This document shows, one piece after another, positions 9,423 to 18,850 of a DNA stretch of 22,577 nt. The notes under the pieces were generated by a model. That model had not been told where the DNA came from. It saw only the letters and a program-made list of their open reading frames with translations, and did no database searches. Location of the stretch: assembly GCA_001460835.1 (NCBI GenBank), contig CYKH01000266.1, positions 1 to 22,577 on the forward strand, written 5' to 3'. The translations under genes and the position numbers were made by a program. The DNA is from Bodo saltans. Its lineage: Eukaryota > Euglenozoa > Kinetoplastea > Eubodonida > Bodonidae. How positions within the stretch are numbered: the stretch's first letter is position 1; every line of letters begins with the position of its first letter.

Positions 9423-12400
9423 ATGCCGCACCTGGCGCCTGCAAGAGCTGCGAGCAAAACGTTCGTTCATGCGTTATTATTCTCCTTCGTTTGCATTGTT
9501 GAGTTGAACGTACTCTTTTGTGCAAGTTCAACCACCACTATTCTTCCATCACCGAGCAGGAGCATCACACCTTCCTCAGCATCCAAAACTGCATCCACTT
9601 CACGTTCGACTTCTAGCTCCAACGATAGAACGCATTCGGTAACGTGGACAAGTGAAAGCGGTACGAGAACGCATTCCGTCACGCGTTCTTCAAGCAACAC
9701 AGCCGCCTCCAACACCAAAAGTATCACTGGATCAACGAGCCAAAGCACGACACGGTTGGTGAGTTCATCGAAGTCACTCTCAACCTCACGCACATCAAGC
9801 GGACCTTCGCAAAGCGGAAGCGTCACATCGTCAGTGTCTACGAGTACAACCTCCACGGGAAGCCCTTCGTTCTCCGAGTCCCAGAGTTTTCCAGTGACGC
9901 CTTCGCTATCACTCTCAAGCAGCGGCTCACCTTCACAATCGACTTCACTCTCCATCACCAAATCATTGAGCTCGACGACTTCTGCTAGTGCCTCCACCAC
10001 CTCCTCCGCGAGCAAGAGTGCCTCGCTCTCACAATCCTCGTCGCTCACCCTTTCCCTCAATGCTTCCACTAGCACTATATCTATTCACGTCAGTGTATCG
10101 GTGACACATTCAAGCAGCAGCAGCAGCTCTCAAACAGTCTCCCTGAAATCATCGCATAGCCTTTCGAACTCAGTGAGTTCCTCCATGTCTCACAGAGGCT
10201 CATGGACGGCCTCTACAAGTATCAGTCAGTCGCCCACAAGGAGTGGATCGGTGACATCTTCATTGTCCCAAAGTACGTCAACATCAAATACGGTAAGTAC
10301 GACAGAAACAAACAGTAAGACAACGACTAGCTCTGCATCCGAGAGTCGAACCCTCTCACTGACGTCAACGCAAAGTATCAGTCAAAGCCCAACCACTTCA
10401 TCCTCACGATCAAGGACAATATCGCCGAGTGATAGCGATGCGCACACAATCTCTCGAAGCGTCAGCTCCAGTTTGTCGAAGAGCGGATCGCAATCGACTA
10501 GCGTCTCATTCAGCGCAAGTGCGTCGCCGAGTGCGTCGTCCACCATGACGGTTTCGGCTTCGGTCTCGCATTCTGAGACTGAGAGTTTTTCCACTTCTAC
10601 GTCGATGTCCTCCAGCCCTACCAGTAGTGCCTCAGCAACAGCAACTCAAACCTACTCGCTCAGCCCTTCCGAATCCCGCACGCTCACTGTTTCTCCAACT
10701 CTGTCCGACTCGTCGAGCAGTTCTCGATCACTCTCGCTCAGCTCATCGGCCACGAGAAGCTCCACATACTCCACCAGCCAGAGCGCATCATCTAGCCTCT
10801 CACTATCAGCATCATCTTCTGTAAGTGGCGGTACCGCGAGTACATCTCAAACAGCATCATTGTCACAGACAGTATCTTCCTCGTTGAGTACCTCAATTAC
10901 ATTCAGCAACTCTATGTCTTGGACGGTCAGCGCTAGTGTGTCGAAGAGCCTGAGTACAACCGGGACTATGTCAACCTCAACCTCCTTGACTTCGTCAGTA
11001 TCCACGTCGCTTTCATTGTCGAGATCCTTCAGCAGCTCAGCCTCGTTGACCTCCTCGTGGAGCTTGACAACGAGCCCCTCGTTCACGTTGAGCTCTAGTT
11101 CAACAACATCAGTCTCACAATCGCTCAGTGCATCAAAAACATACTTAGACTCGTCGAGTGCATCTTCTTCGGTCACAGATTCATCAAGTGCTACATTGTC
11201 AGCGTCGGTAAGTGTGACCTTCACGTGGAGTGTCAGCTCATCGTTCAGTCCTTCCCAGTCAACATCCAAAACAATGAGCAATACTATGAGCGATTCGCAA
11301 ACGCAATCTCAATCGTGGAGCTTGAGCGCAACTCGGACAGCAAGCATCACCGAATCGTCCTCTTCTTCCATTTCGTTCAGCTCCTCCGCATCGATGTCGG
11401 CTTCACTTTCGAGCAGCGGAAGCCCTAGTGTCTCGTTGACTTCATCGGACAGTGCAAGTCGCTCCCTATCGGCTACCTTTAGCTCAACCAACACGTATTC
11501 CACTTCCTTCAGCGAGAGCATGTCGCTTTCTGATAGTAGAAGCTCAACCCTGTCATTTAGTATCTCCAGTTCAACTTCAGTGAGTCGCACTATCTCGTCG
11601 ACGCTCTCACTCTCGATGAGCACCTCGCTCAGTGAAAGCGGGTCGCCTTCCGCATCGCAAACAAGCAGCTCAAGCAACAGCCATAGCAGTAGCACCACAG
11701 CGTCTGCGTCTCTTACGACGAGCGTGTCCTCGTCAGTCACATGGTCTCTTTCCAACACAGCAAGCAGCACACGGTCATTGACTGCATCTGAGACTACAAC
11801 CAGCAGCATCACCAGAACACACAGCCTGAGCGATACCGTTTCGTTGACCGCATCGGCCTCAAGAAGCAATTCCCTGACCCTTACCGATTCGATTAGCGCA
11901 AGCGCATCGATCTCAGGCACGAGCACTGCGTCCATGTCGTTGAGTCACACCACGTCATTATCCCTGTCATCGTCGATTAGCCACTCTCTTTCCATCAGCA
12001 GCAGTGGCAGTGATAGCCTCACGGCCTCATTCTCCTCGACCTCATCGTACTCCTGGACAACATCTCCAAGCAGATCGGAAAGCGCTACAGATTCGTTCAG
12101 CATAAGCCTCTCTGCGTCATCGACTCCAACGGCAACTGTATCCCGTACACTTTCCACGAGTGAAACATCTTCTGGGACAATCACGCCGACGGTCTCCAGT
12201 TCTGAATCGTCCACGCTTTCACGAAGCGCAACTGTTACGTTGAGCCCCACTACCAGTGCCTCTACTTCCTCCTCGGCTTCAAGCTCCTCAACTGGCACGT
12301 CATCGAGCTCATTCACCCTCACTTCATCGGCAACGCAGACTGGCTCGTCGAGTGAGACCAAAGCAAGTTCGGCAAGTCCATCACTTTCGCTGACCTTCTC

Positions 12401-15400
12401 TGAATCATCTAGTCACAGTGCTTCTGTCTCCTTTTCCTTCAGTGGGAGTGCCTCAGGATCGAGCACAGCATCAGCAACGCATTCACAATCGACGAGTGAT
12501 ACACTCAGCGCGTCAGGTAGCGTTTCTCGCTCAGCAACGCAGACAACATCTCTCACTTCCTCGCTCACCATCAGCAGGAGTTTCACAAGTTCGTTAAGCT
12601 TGAGTTCATCTTGGAGCGGCACCACGAGTGGCACTGCGTCACTCTCGGTGACCTTCTCTGAATCGACTAGTCGCAGCGCTTCTGTGTCCTCCTCCCTCAG
12701 CGGGAGTGGTTCGGGATCGAGCACAGCAACGACATCGCATTCACTGTCGACGAGTGATACACTCAGCACGTCAGGTAGCGTTTCTCGCTCCGCAACGTTG
12801 ACCACATCCCTTACTTCATCACCAAGCGTCAGCAGGAGTGTCAGTAGCTCGTCCAGCTTGAGTTCATCTTGGAGCAGCACCATAAGTGGCTCTGCGTCTT
12901 TTTCGATGACCTCAACTTCGTCATTAAGTCAAAGCTCGTCTGGGTCCCACTCCTTCAGCGGGAGTATTTCAGACTCTGGCACAGCGTCTGCGTCAAATAC
13001 ATTGTCTGTGAGCTATTCACCGAGCGCGTCAACGAGCGCGTCTCGCACCGCAACGTTGACGCAATCTCTCACTTCATCGCTCACCATCAGCAGGAGTTTC
13101 ACAAGCTCGTTAAGCGTGAGTTCATCTTGGAGCGGCACCGCGAGTGGCACCGTGACTCTCTCGGCGACCTTCTCTACATCGTCAAGTCATAGCGCGTCTG
13201 TTTCCTATTCCCTCAGTGGGAGTATTTCAGACTCTGGCACAGCGTCTGCGTCAAATACATTGTCTGTGAGCTATTCACCGAGCGCGTCAACGAGCGCGTC
13301 TCGCACCGCAACGTTGACGCAATCTCTCACTTCATCGCTCACCATCAGCAGGAGTTTCACAAGCTCGTTAAGCGTGAGTTCATCTTGGAGCGGCACCACA
13401 AGTGGTTCGGCATCGAGCTCACCCTCACCAACATCGTCGTTGTCATCTTCCTTCACAGCATCGGCTTCATGCACCACAACTCCGTCTCAAAGTGGCACAA
13501 TGACAAGCACCAACTCTGACACAGCAACAGGAAGTAGTAGCAGTAGCATCTCCTCCTCGATGAGCAGAAGTGATTCCACATCGGCTTCCAGTACAACGTC
13601 CCCCAGCGTCACGAGCTCCGCGACGACAACTTATTCCACGACGGTGTCCACTACTCCTTCGATGAGTCGCTCCGCTTCCTTCACCGATTCAACCTCGCTC
13701 TCCCATACTTCGTCCTCCACAGCTTCTTTTTCCAAAAGTGCAAGTGTGTCGTCATCTTTGACATTTTCGGGAAGCAGAACGTCTACTGCCAGTGAATCTC
13801 CATCTGAAACGAACACCGTGTCTTTCAGCGGCAGTGCCACAATGTCAATATCACTAAGCAGGTCGTTATCGTCCTCATGGACGACCACGACAACTAGCTC
13901 AGTCTCAACGAGCGTGAGCGGGACATTCAGTCCTACAGCGTCGGCGTCCAGTACGACGTCCGTGTCTTTCAGTCCTTCCGTCACCAAAAGCACGAGCGCA
14001 ACAACAACTCAATCTCCCTCCGAATCGTTTTCACGCTCGAGTTCTGAAACTTCGTCAGCATCTGCAACGTCAACTCCGTCGACGAGTGACTCAATGTCGT
14101 CAAGTATTTCGAGGAGCACGTCAACGTCATTGAGCATGTCCGTCTCATTCTCTCCGTCGGCTTCGAGCAGCTTCACAGCATCGCAATCCACCAGTGCCTC
14201 AATCTCCACGTCACCTTCGTCAAGTTTGAGTGTGAGCTACAGTCATTCCGGATCGAATTCAGAGTCCTTCAGCTCATCGTGGAGTATCACCTGGAGCAAC
14301 TCAGAATCTGCTTCCAATACAAACAGCTTCTCTCCATCGGCGTCAGAATCTTTGTCAAGCTCCACAAGCAACAGTCACACGACAACCGCATCCCTCAGCA
14401 ATTCCGGAACCACAACGTCGACGATGAGCGTAAGCGCTTCACTTTCTGACTCCGTCAGTGCAACCTCCTCGGCTTCAGCAACAGCATCGTCAACATTATC
14501 TGCTTCCACCTCAGGCACATCGACCTCAAGCGCCACAAAAACAGCGTCGCTGACTCCCACAACGAGTTTGTCTCTGTCTACAAGCTCAAGCAGGACAATT
14601 AGTGAGAGTGGCAGCGTGACAGGAACAAGCTCCCTAAGCGAAACAATGTCAACCTCCCGAACTGGTTCATTGACTACTTCAGCAAGTGACACCACTTCCT
14701 TTTCTTCATCACTGAGCGCAAGTGTCTCCTCGAGTCTCTCCCGTAGCGCCAGTAGCACAATCACTTCGTCTGCTAGTACCACCTCCTCAAAATCGACGTC
14801 GATCACCAATTCATTGAGCGATTCGAGTACCTGGAGCAGCACCACTTCTGTAACCTTGAGCAACACAGTTTCCACATCCATCTCTGCGTCCCCTTCGTTG
14901 ACAGCCTCGCCCAGTGTGAGCAGCTCCAGCAGTGCATCGACGAGCAGAAGTGACACCTCGTCCGACTCACCGACGACAACTTCATCTGGCACAAGTACCT
15001 CGAGCAAATCGTTGTCGTCGACAGACTCCGCCTCGGTCTCCTCAACCTTGTCAATATCTTCGTCAGGCACCACTTCAGCAACCGTCTCGCTCTCTAGCAC
15101 GTCAAGTGTTTCACTATCCGCTACCAACAGCATCTCTGCAAGTTTCTCTCCGACAACAAGTGCCACAGCTACCAAGAGCACATCTCTCTCCATCAGTAGC
15201 ACAACCTCAGCAACGCGCACCGCATCCCTTAGCAGCACTGCGTCGCCCAGTGCGTCATTCAGCAGCAGCAGTACCAGCTCAGAGTCAATGTCGCTATCAT
15301 TTTCAGTCTCCATGAGCGCTTCTCGAAGTGCATCGGCCACGGAAAGTGCGTCTTCGTCCCACTCGGCATCTTTAAGCACATCTCTCAGCTCGTCGAACAC

Positions 15401-17822
15401 GTTCTCACAATCAACGAGCAGCAGTGCAACTGAAACAGCATCGCACAGCGACACCATCTCCACCTCCCAATCATTCAGCGAAACGGCAACACACTCACAC
15501 TCCCAAAGCGAGTCGTCATCGCTCACAACAACTGTGTCCCTTACTCCCACATCGTCGAGCTCACCGAGTCTCACCTTCACAGAGAGTCGCACCTCCTCGG
15601 CAAGCACGTCACTCTCACACTCAGCATCAGCTAGCGCCACCGCTAGTTCCACAAGTACTGCGTCATATTCAACAAGTAGGAGTAGGACTGACACAACGAG
15701 CAACACCGAATCGATGTCTTTCTCACTATCGCAGTCATTTTCAGCTACGACAACGAGCTCGTTATCCCTCACAGCGAGCAACTCAGTCACTTCGACGGTC
15801 TCCCCAAGTGCAACGAGAAGTGTCACCGTCACCTTCAGTTCAAGCAGCACGTGGACTACTTCCCAAAGCACAACTTCGTCTCCATCCTTGACTACGAGTG
15901 GCTCAGCAACAATCACAGCATCCCCAAGTGACAGCGCCTCGATGACGCAAAGCAAGTCTACCTCCAGCTCCTGGAGCCTCACTGCCTCAACTACGGTTTC
16001 CGCATCGTCTAGTACCTCAGCAACTTCGACAGCATCATCGTCGCCTTCACAGTCAGAAAGTCCCACGCTGAGCGCGAGCAGCAGCGCTACGACCTCTGAG
16101 TCACAATCTTCAACGTCTTCGATGTCGTACTCAACGACTCTCTCAGCGTCTCGAAGCAGTTCGTTGTCGTTCACTGGGTCTGATAGCATCAGTGACAGTG
16201 GCTCAGTGACCTTCAGTGCGAGCACTTCAGTTTCACTTTCGAAGAGCGTCAGCTTCTCTGCATCTTTGAGTGCTAGCAACTCTGAATCAAGTTCGAACTC
16301 TCTCAGCTGGAGTGCCTCCCCCACAACGTCCACCTCGGACTCCAATAGCGCCACGGTATCCAACACAGGTACTCTCTCGCCCACCACCAGTGGCACGCCG
16401 TCAACGACATTCACACACAGCACGACCGCGTCGACTTCGCGCAGCATCACATTCTCACCGTCACTTTCAGCAACGAATTCCGCGTCAAGCTCAACCTCTA
16501 TGTCGATGACCAGCAGCCCTTCCGTTTCTACCTCAAGTTCTCTCAGTGCATCTCATTCGCTTTCCGTCACTGCGAGCGCTTCGAAGACCGACACTGAAAG
16601 TGTATCAGAAAGTTTCTCACCAACAGTTTCTGAATCACCTTCAACAACTACATCTTGGAGTTCCACTGCTACGTTTTCTCTTACGTCGTCGTACTCTGCT
16701 ACATCATCGTTCAGCGAGTCCGCAACACTCAGCGTGAGTGCCACAAACTCCGATTCAATCAGTCAGTCTGCGAGCATGTCTCAAAGCGCGACAGCGTCAG
16801 GGACAGTGTCAACTTCAGTCAGTGCAACTCAATCGGTGAGCATTTCATACAGCACAAGTGGCTCCCTTTCCGCAAGCAGCTCCATCTCCGAAACAAACTC
16901 TCAAAGCGGTAGTGTGTCAACCTCACCCTCTGCATCTGGATCACCGACCTTCACGAAAGTTGCTACGCCGACGTCTTCCATATCGTTTAGCACCACACTG
17001 TCGAGTTCTGGTAGCGAAAGCACTTCCAGCACAGGGAGTTCATCTTTCTCTGGGTCGATTTCCGCATCTCACTCAGAAAGTGATTCCCAAACGACGTCCA
17101 CTTCAATCTCTATGTCGAACAGCGCGACCTATTCATGGAGTGTGTCGGCTTCCTCGACTTTCAGCATGTCGTTTTCACTGTCTCCAACCTCTTCCGCTAC
17201 GCCAACCTCAAGCGGCTCTCCCACTGGCACTGAAACGCCGTCGACCTCCAACTCCGCATCACCGTCAACCTCCTCAAGTCCAAGTGCAACTGCGTCTGCT
17301 TCTCCGACTGTGTCTCTGAGCCCATCAGAATCCTCTTCCCCGTCGGTCACCGTATCCCCATCACCGAGCGCATCCGCATCACCAACCGTAAGCAAGAGCC
17401 CCACCATCACGAACTCCCCATCTCCTTCCAGAAGCCTCTCACCGTCATCGTCCGACAGCGTCAGCATCACCATCAGCCTCACCGACATGGTGACGTATTC
17501 TGGTGAAACGTTTACGCCTACCAACACCAGCAGTCCGATGAATACCACGACAGTCACCGTCTCACCCGACACGATCACCGATGCACGAAGTGCCAGCGAG
17601 TCTTCATCGATCTCTCAAACTGCTTCTTGCACCACGAGTCACTCTTCATCCATTTCGTTGTCCCTTTCGATCTCACCGTCTCACCGGACACGATCACCGA
17701 TGCACGAAGCGCCAGCGAGTCTTCATCGATCTCTCAAACTGCTTCGTTTACCACGAGTCACTCTTCATCCATTTCTTTGTCCCTTTCGAATTCTAGCTCT
17801 TCCAGTACGAGTGAGTCTGTGA
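9423..17822 (+). CDS. Gene 3 N-terminal segment: signal peptide and Ser/Thr stalk
   Basis: Open frame of 2799 residues from ATG 9423. The N-terminus has a hydrophobic core (VHALLFSFVCIVELNVLFCA, about residues 15-34) typical of a signal peptide. Nearly everything after residue 35 is Ser/Thr-rich, by eye about half or more Ser, with stretches alternating S-x-S-x. Only rare Cys and occasional Trp (often S-W-S or S-W-T) break the pattern. From about 17673 the frame is wrong: the last 50 or so residues lose the Ser bias (Arg/Leu/Pro/His appear) and stop at 17820-17822, while the Ser/Thr reading continues in another frame. The true end is therefore not 17822. Extensive O-glycosylation and a rod-like shape are inferred from composition. 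Confidence 0.85.
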   Translation: MPHLAPARAASKTFVHALLFSFVCIVELNVLFCASSTTTILPSPSRSITPSSASKTASTSRSTSSSNDRTHSVTWTSESGTRTHSVTRSSSNTAASNTKSITGSTSQSTTRLVSSSKSLSTSRTSSGPSQSGSVTSSVSTSTTSTGSPSFSESQSFPVTPSLSLSSSGSPSQSTSLSITKSLSSTTSASASTTSSASKSASLSQSSSLTLSLNASTSTISIHVSVSVTHSSSSSSSQTVSLKSSHSLSNSVSSSMSHRGSWTASTSISQSPTRSGSVTSSLSQSTSTSNTVSTTETNSKTTTSSASESRTLSLTSTQSISQSPTTSSSRSRTISPSDSDAHTISRSVSSSLSKSGSQSTSVSFSASASPSASSTMTVSASVSHSETESFSTSTSMSSSPTSSASATATQTYSLSPSESRTLTVSPTLSDSSSSSRSLSLSSSATRSSTYSTSQSASSSLSLSASSSVSGGTASTSQTASLSQTVSSSLSTSITFSNSMSWTVSASVSKSLSTTGTMSTSTSLTSSVSTSLSLSRSFSSSASLTSSWSLTTSPSFTLSSSSTTSVSQSLSASKTYLDSSSASSSVTDSSSATLSASVSVTFTWSVSSSFSPSQSTSKTMSNTMSDSQTQSQSWSLSATRTASITESSSSSISFSSSASMSASLSSSGSPSVSLTSSDSASRSLSATFSSTNTYSTSFSESMSLSDSRSSTLSFSISSSTSVSRTISSTLSLSMSTSLSESGSPSASQTSSSSNSHSSSTTASASLTTSVSSSVTWSLSNTASSTRSLTASETTTSSITRTHSLSDTVSLTASASRSNSLTLTDSISASASISGTSTASMSLSHTTSLSLSSSISHSLSISSSGSDSLTASFSSTSSYSWTTSPSRSESATDSFSISLSASSTPTATVSRTLSTSETSSGTITPTVSSSESSTLSRSATVTLSPTTSASTSSSASSSSTGTSSSSFTLTSSATQTGSSSETKASSASPSLSLTFSESSSHSASVSFSFSGSASGSSTASATHSQSTSDTLSASGSVSRSATQTTSLTSSLTISRSFTSSLSLSSSWSGTTSGTASLSVTFSESTSRSASVSSSLSGSGSGSSTATTSHSLSTSDTLSTSGSVSRSATLTTSLTSSPSVSRSVSSSSSLSSSWSSTISGSASFSMTSTSSLSQSSSGSHSFSGSISDSGTASASNTLSVSYSPSASTSASRTATLTQSLTSSLTISRSFTSSLSVSSSWSGTASGTVTLSATFSTSSSHSASVSYSLSGSISDSGTASASNTLSVSYSPSASTSASRTATLTQSLTSSLTISRSFTSSLSVSSSWSGTTSGSASSSPSPTSSLSSSFTASASCTTTPSQSGTMTSTNSDTATGSSSSSISSSMSRSDSTSASSTTSPSVTSSATTTYSTTVSTTPSMSRSASFTDSTSLSHTSSSTASFSKSASVSSSLTFSGSRTSTASESPSETNTVSFSGSATMSISLSRSLSSSWTTTTTSSVSTSVSGTFSPTASASSTTSVSFSPSVTKSTSATTTQSPSESFSRSSSETSSASATSTPSTSDSMSSSISRSTSTSLSMSVSFSPSASSSFTASQSTSASISTSPSSSLSVSYSHSGSNSESFSSSWSITWSNSESASNTNSFSPSASESLSSSTSNSHTTTASLSNSGTTTSTMSVSASLSDSVSATSSASATASSTLSASTSGTSTSSATKTASLTPTTSLSLSTSSSRTISESGSVTGTSSLSETMSTSRTGSLTTSASDTTSFSSSLSASVSSSLSRSASSTITSSASTTSSKSTSITNSLSDSSTWSSTTSVTLSNTVSTSISASPSLTASPSVSSSSSASTSRSDTSSDSPTTTSSGTSTSSKSLSSTDSASVSSTLSISSSGTTSATVSLSSTSSVSLSATNSISASFSPTTSATATKSTSLSISSTTSATRTASLSSTASPSASFSSSSTSSESMSLSFSVSMSASRSASATESASSSHSASLSTSLSSSNTFSQSTSSSATETASHSDTISTSQSFSETATHSHSQSESSSLTTTVSLTPTSSSSPSLTFTESRTSSASTSLSHSASASATASSTSTASYSTSRSRTDTTSNTESMSFSLSQSFSATTTSSLSLTASNSVTSTVSPSATRSVTVTFSSSSTWTTSQSTTSSPSLTTSGSATITASPSDSASMTQSKSTSSSWSLTASTTVSASSSTSATSTASSSPSQSESPTLSASSSATTSESQSSTSSMSYSTTLSASRSSSLSFTGSDSISDSGSVTFSASTSVSLSKSVSFSASLSASNSESSSNSLSWSASPTTSTSDSNSATVSNTGTLSPTTSGTPSTTFTHSTTASTSRSITFSPSLSATNSASSSTSMSMTSSPSVSTSSSLSASHSLSVTASASKTDTESVSESFSPTVSESPSTTTSWSSTATFSLTSSYSATSSFSESATLSVSATNSDSISQSASMSQSATASGTVSTSVSATQSVSISYSTSGSLSASSSISETNSQSGSVSTSPSASGSPTFTKVATPTSSISFSTTLSSSGSESTSSTGSSSFSGSISASHSESDSQTTSTSISMSNSATYSWSVSASSTFSMSFSLSPTSSATPTSSGSPTGTETPSTSNSASPSTSSSPSATASASPTVSLSPSESSSPSVTVSPSPSASASPTVSKSPTITNSPSPSRSLSPSSSDSVSITISLTDMVTYSGETFTPTNTSSPMNTTTVTVSPDTITDARSASESSSISQTASCTTSHSSSISLSLSISPSHRTRSPMHEAPASLHRSLKLLRLPRVTLHPFLCPFRILALPVRVSL
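12376..13407 (+). repeat. Four tandem 258-bp (86-residue) stalk repeats
   Basis: The anchor TTCATCTTGGAGC recurs at 12605, 12863, 13121 and 13379, each exactly 258 bases apart, and other landmarks keep the same spacing (for example 12381 and 12639). Each unit encodes a Ser/Thr segment ending in a Trp motif such as SSSWSGT. The third and fourth copies are identical over 180 bases (12960-13139 and 13218-13397), which points to recent duplication or conversion, while the first two are more diverged. Confidence 0.93.
17554..17791 (+). repeat. Frame-breaking 119-bp tandem duplication
   Basis: Copy 1 is 17554-17672 and copy 2 is 17673-17791. They match except for about six bases, for example CCCGAC/CCGGAC, and a Cys codon in copy 1 where copy 2 has Phe. 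The unit is not a multiple of three, so the stalk frame moves by two bases. With one copy collapsed, the frame from 9423 continues into the Ser/Thr frame that runs on to 18400. The cause may be a real duplication, or two alleles or overlapping contigs placed in series. Confidence 0.93.
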
Positions 17823-18400
17823 CATTGACCTTCAGTGTGAGCGACTCCGATTCGAATTCGGTGACTGCGTCTCTTTCCAAAACGTCTTCGCTATCCTCAT
17901 CCGAAAGTTTCTCGTTCTCCGTTTCCCATAGCAGTTCACAGTCAGCATCGGGATCTCCAACGGCAACATGGACGCCATCGACAACGTTTTCATCCACTGT
18001 ATCTTTTAGCGCCACGCGCTCAAGCAGCTGGACGTCGTCAGAAACTCTGACTGCGACTTCAACGCGCTCAGTATCACTCTCCACCAGTACCAGTGGCTCG
18101 GAAAGTTTCTCAACGAGTAAGTCCGACACAACAAGCGACTCTCAGTCAAACTCTGTTTCGCTCACATCCAGTGATTCTGTCACGCAGAGTAGTTCTCGTT
18201 CGTCATCGGGATCTATAACGGCATCATGGACGCCATCGCTGTCGTTGACTACAACTTTATCTTACAGTGCAACACGCTCAAATAGTTGGACAACGTCGGA
18301 AACTCTGACTGGGACCTCAACACGCTCAGAATCGCTTACCAGCAGTGCCAGTGGCTCGGAAAGTTTCTCGAAGAGTGACTCCGACACAACAAGCGACTCA
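17673..18400 (+). CDS. Gene 3 stalk continuation after the first frameshift
   Basis: In the frame of 17627 the sequence is strongly Ser/Thr-rich from copy 2 of the 119-bp duplication to about 18400. It then becomes Arg/Cys-rich and meets TAA at 18497. The ATG at 17627 is out of the coding register of copy 1 and gives 15 or so non-stalk residues, so it is not a real start. This segment is the continuation of the 9423 frame and lies in the same frame as the SEA-like domain downstream. It contains two copies of a 258-bp repeat. Confidence 0.8.
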
Positions 18401-18451
18401 GTCAGTTTGAGACGAAGGAAGTGTAGGTCACTAAGACACTGCGTCTCGTCG
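17885..18451 (+). repeat. Second 258-bp-period stalk repeat; third copy begins as non-reversed complement
   Basis: Anchors CATCGGGATCT (17946 and 18204) and GGCTCGGAAAGTTTCTC (18095 and 18353) are each 258 bases apart, giving copies at about 17885-18142 and 18143-18400. A third copy starts in exact register at 18401 but only after base-by-base complementing; similarity then holds for about 51 bases. The unit length equals that of the array at 12376-13407, although the sequences differ. Confidence 0.85.
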
Positions 18452-18850
18452 AGTCAAAGCTGGAGCCGCAGCGGAAGATACAGTCCTTGTGACAGGTAAA
18501 GGCGGTGGGGCAGCGTCAGCAAGTCACAGTGCGGCAGTTCATCAAACTGCGATGACGAGTGTGTTAGGTCGTGCAGCAGTAAGAGACGTAGGTGTAGTTG
18601 GTGGCTGTCAAGGAGTCTCTCAGAGAGTCCGTCACACAGGCTCAGGTCGTCGTTGAGAATAAGGCTATGACTTAGCTGAAGCCGCTCACGGAGAATATCT
18701 CAGAGTTCATCTGAGACGTTCTCGGTGTCGCTGAGCGAAAGTGCGACCTCAATTATCTCCCAATCGTTCTCAGGATCATCATCGGCCTGGTAGTCGTGTT
18801 GTAGCAGCGAGAGAAAAAGCCTTAGTCTTTAAGAAAGAGCAAGGGACAGA
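18401..18850 (+). other. Corrupted stalk segment with two complemented, non-reversed blocks
   Basis: Read as given, the frame shared by both flanks contains five stops, no Thr codon in its first 290 or so bases, and many AGA, AGG, TGT, TGC and TGG codons. If 18401 to about 18697 and about 18788 to 18850 are complemented in place without reversal, both become stop-free Ser/Thr-rich sequence. The middle part (about 18698-18787) is normal as written and becomes nonsense when complemented. Block 1 as complemented, CAGTCAAACTCTGCT, matches CAGTCAAACTCTGTT at 18143 one repeat period upstream. A hand count over 18421-18720 gives about 63 C and 96 G, while nearby stalk has similar or more C than G. 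Confidence 0.85.

Noticed and set aside
12376-13407. CRISPR-like or transposon-like periodic array
   Set aside because: The repeats are in frame, coding, contiguous and have no unique spacers, terminal inverted repeats or transposase.
14375-16450. A 691-codon open frame on the minus strand, rich in Val, Asp, Glu and Leu
   Set aside because: It is the antisense shadow of the Ser/Thr stalk. Similar frames appear opposite nearly every part of the stalk in both stalk genes, with the same biased composition and no domain or signal.
18401-18850. Clustered C-to-G hypermutation (deaminase or translesion type) as the cause of the Arg/Cys-rich stretch
   Set aside because: It explains some codons, but not the 45 of 51 match to the upstream repeat after complementing, which needs A-T and G-C exchange at all bases. 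The complement reading explains all five stops; C-to-G does not explain TAA or TAG.
18401-18850. Ordinary inversion
   Set aside because: Reverse-complement reading of the parts I worked through (about 18541-18700) gives stops or the usual antisense shadow and no continuous Ser/Thr frame.
18401-18850. An intron removing the stops
   Set aside because: GTCAGT at 18401 is a weak donor, the nearby AG sites near 18850 give lengths that break the frame, and an intron would not resemble a complemented repeat copy.
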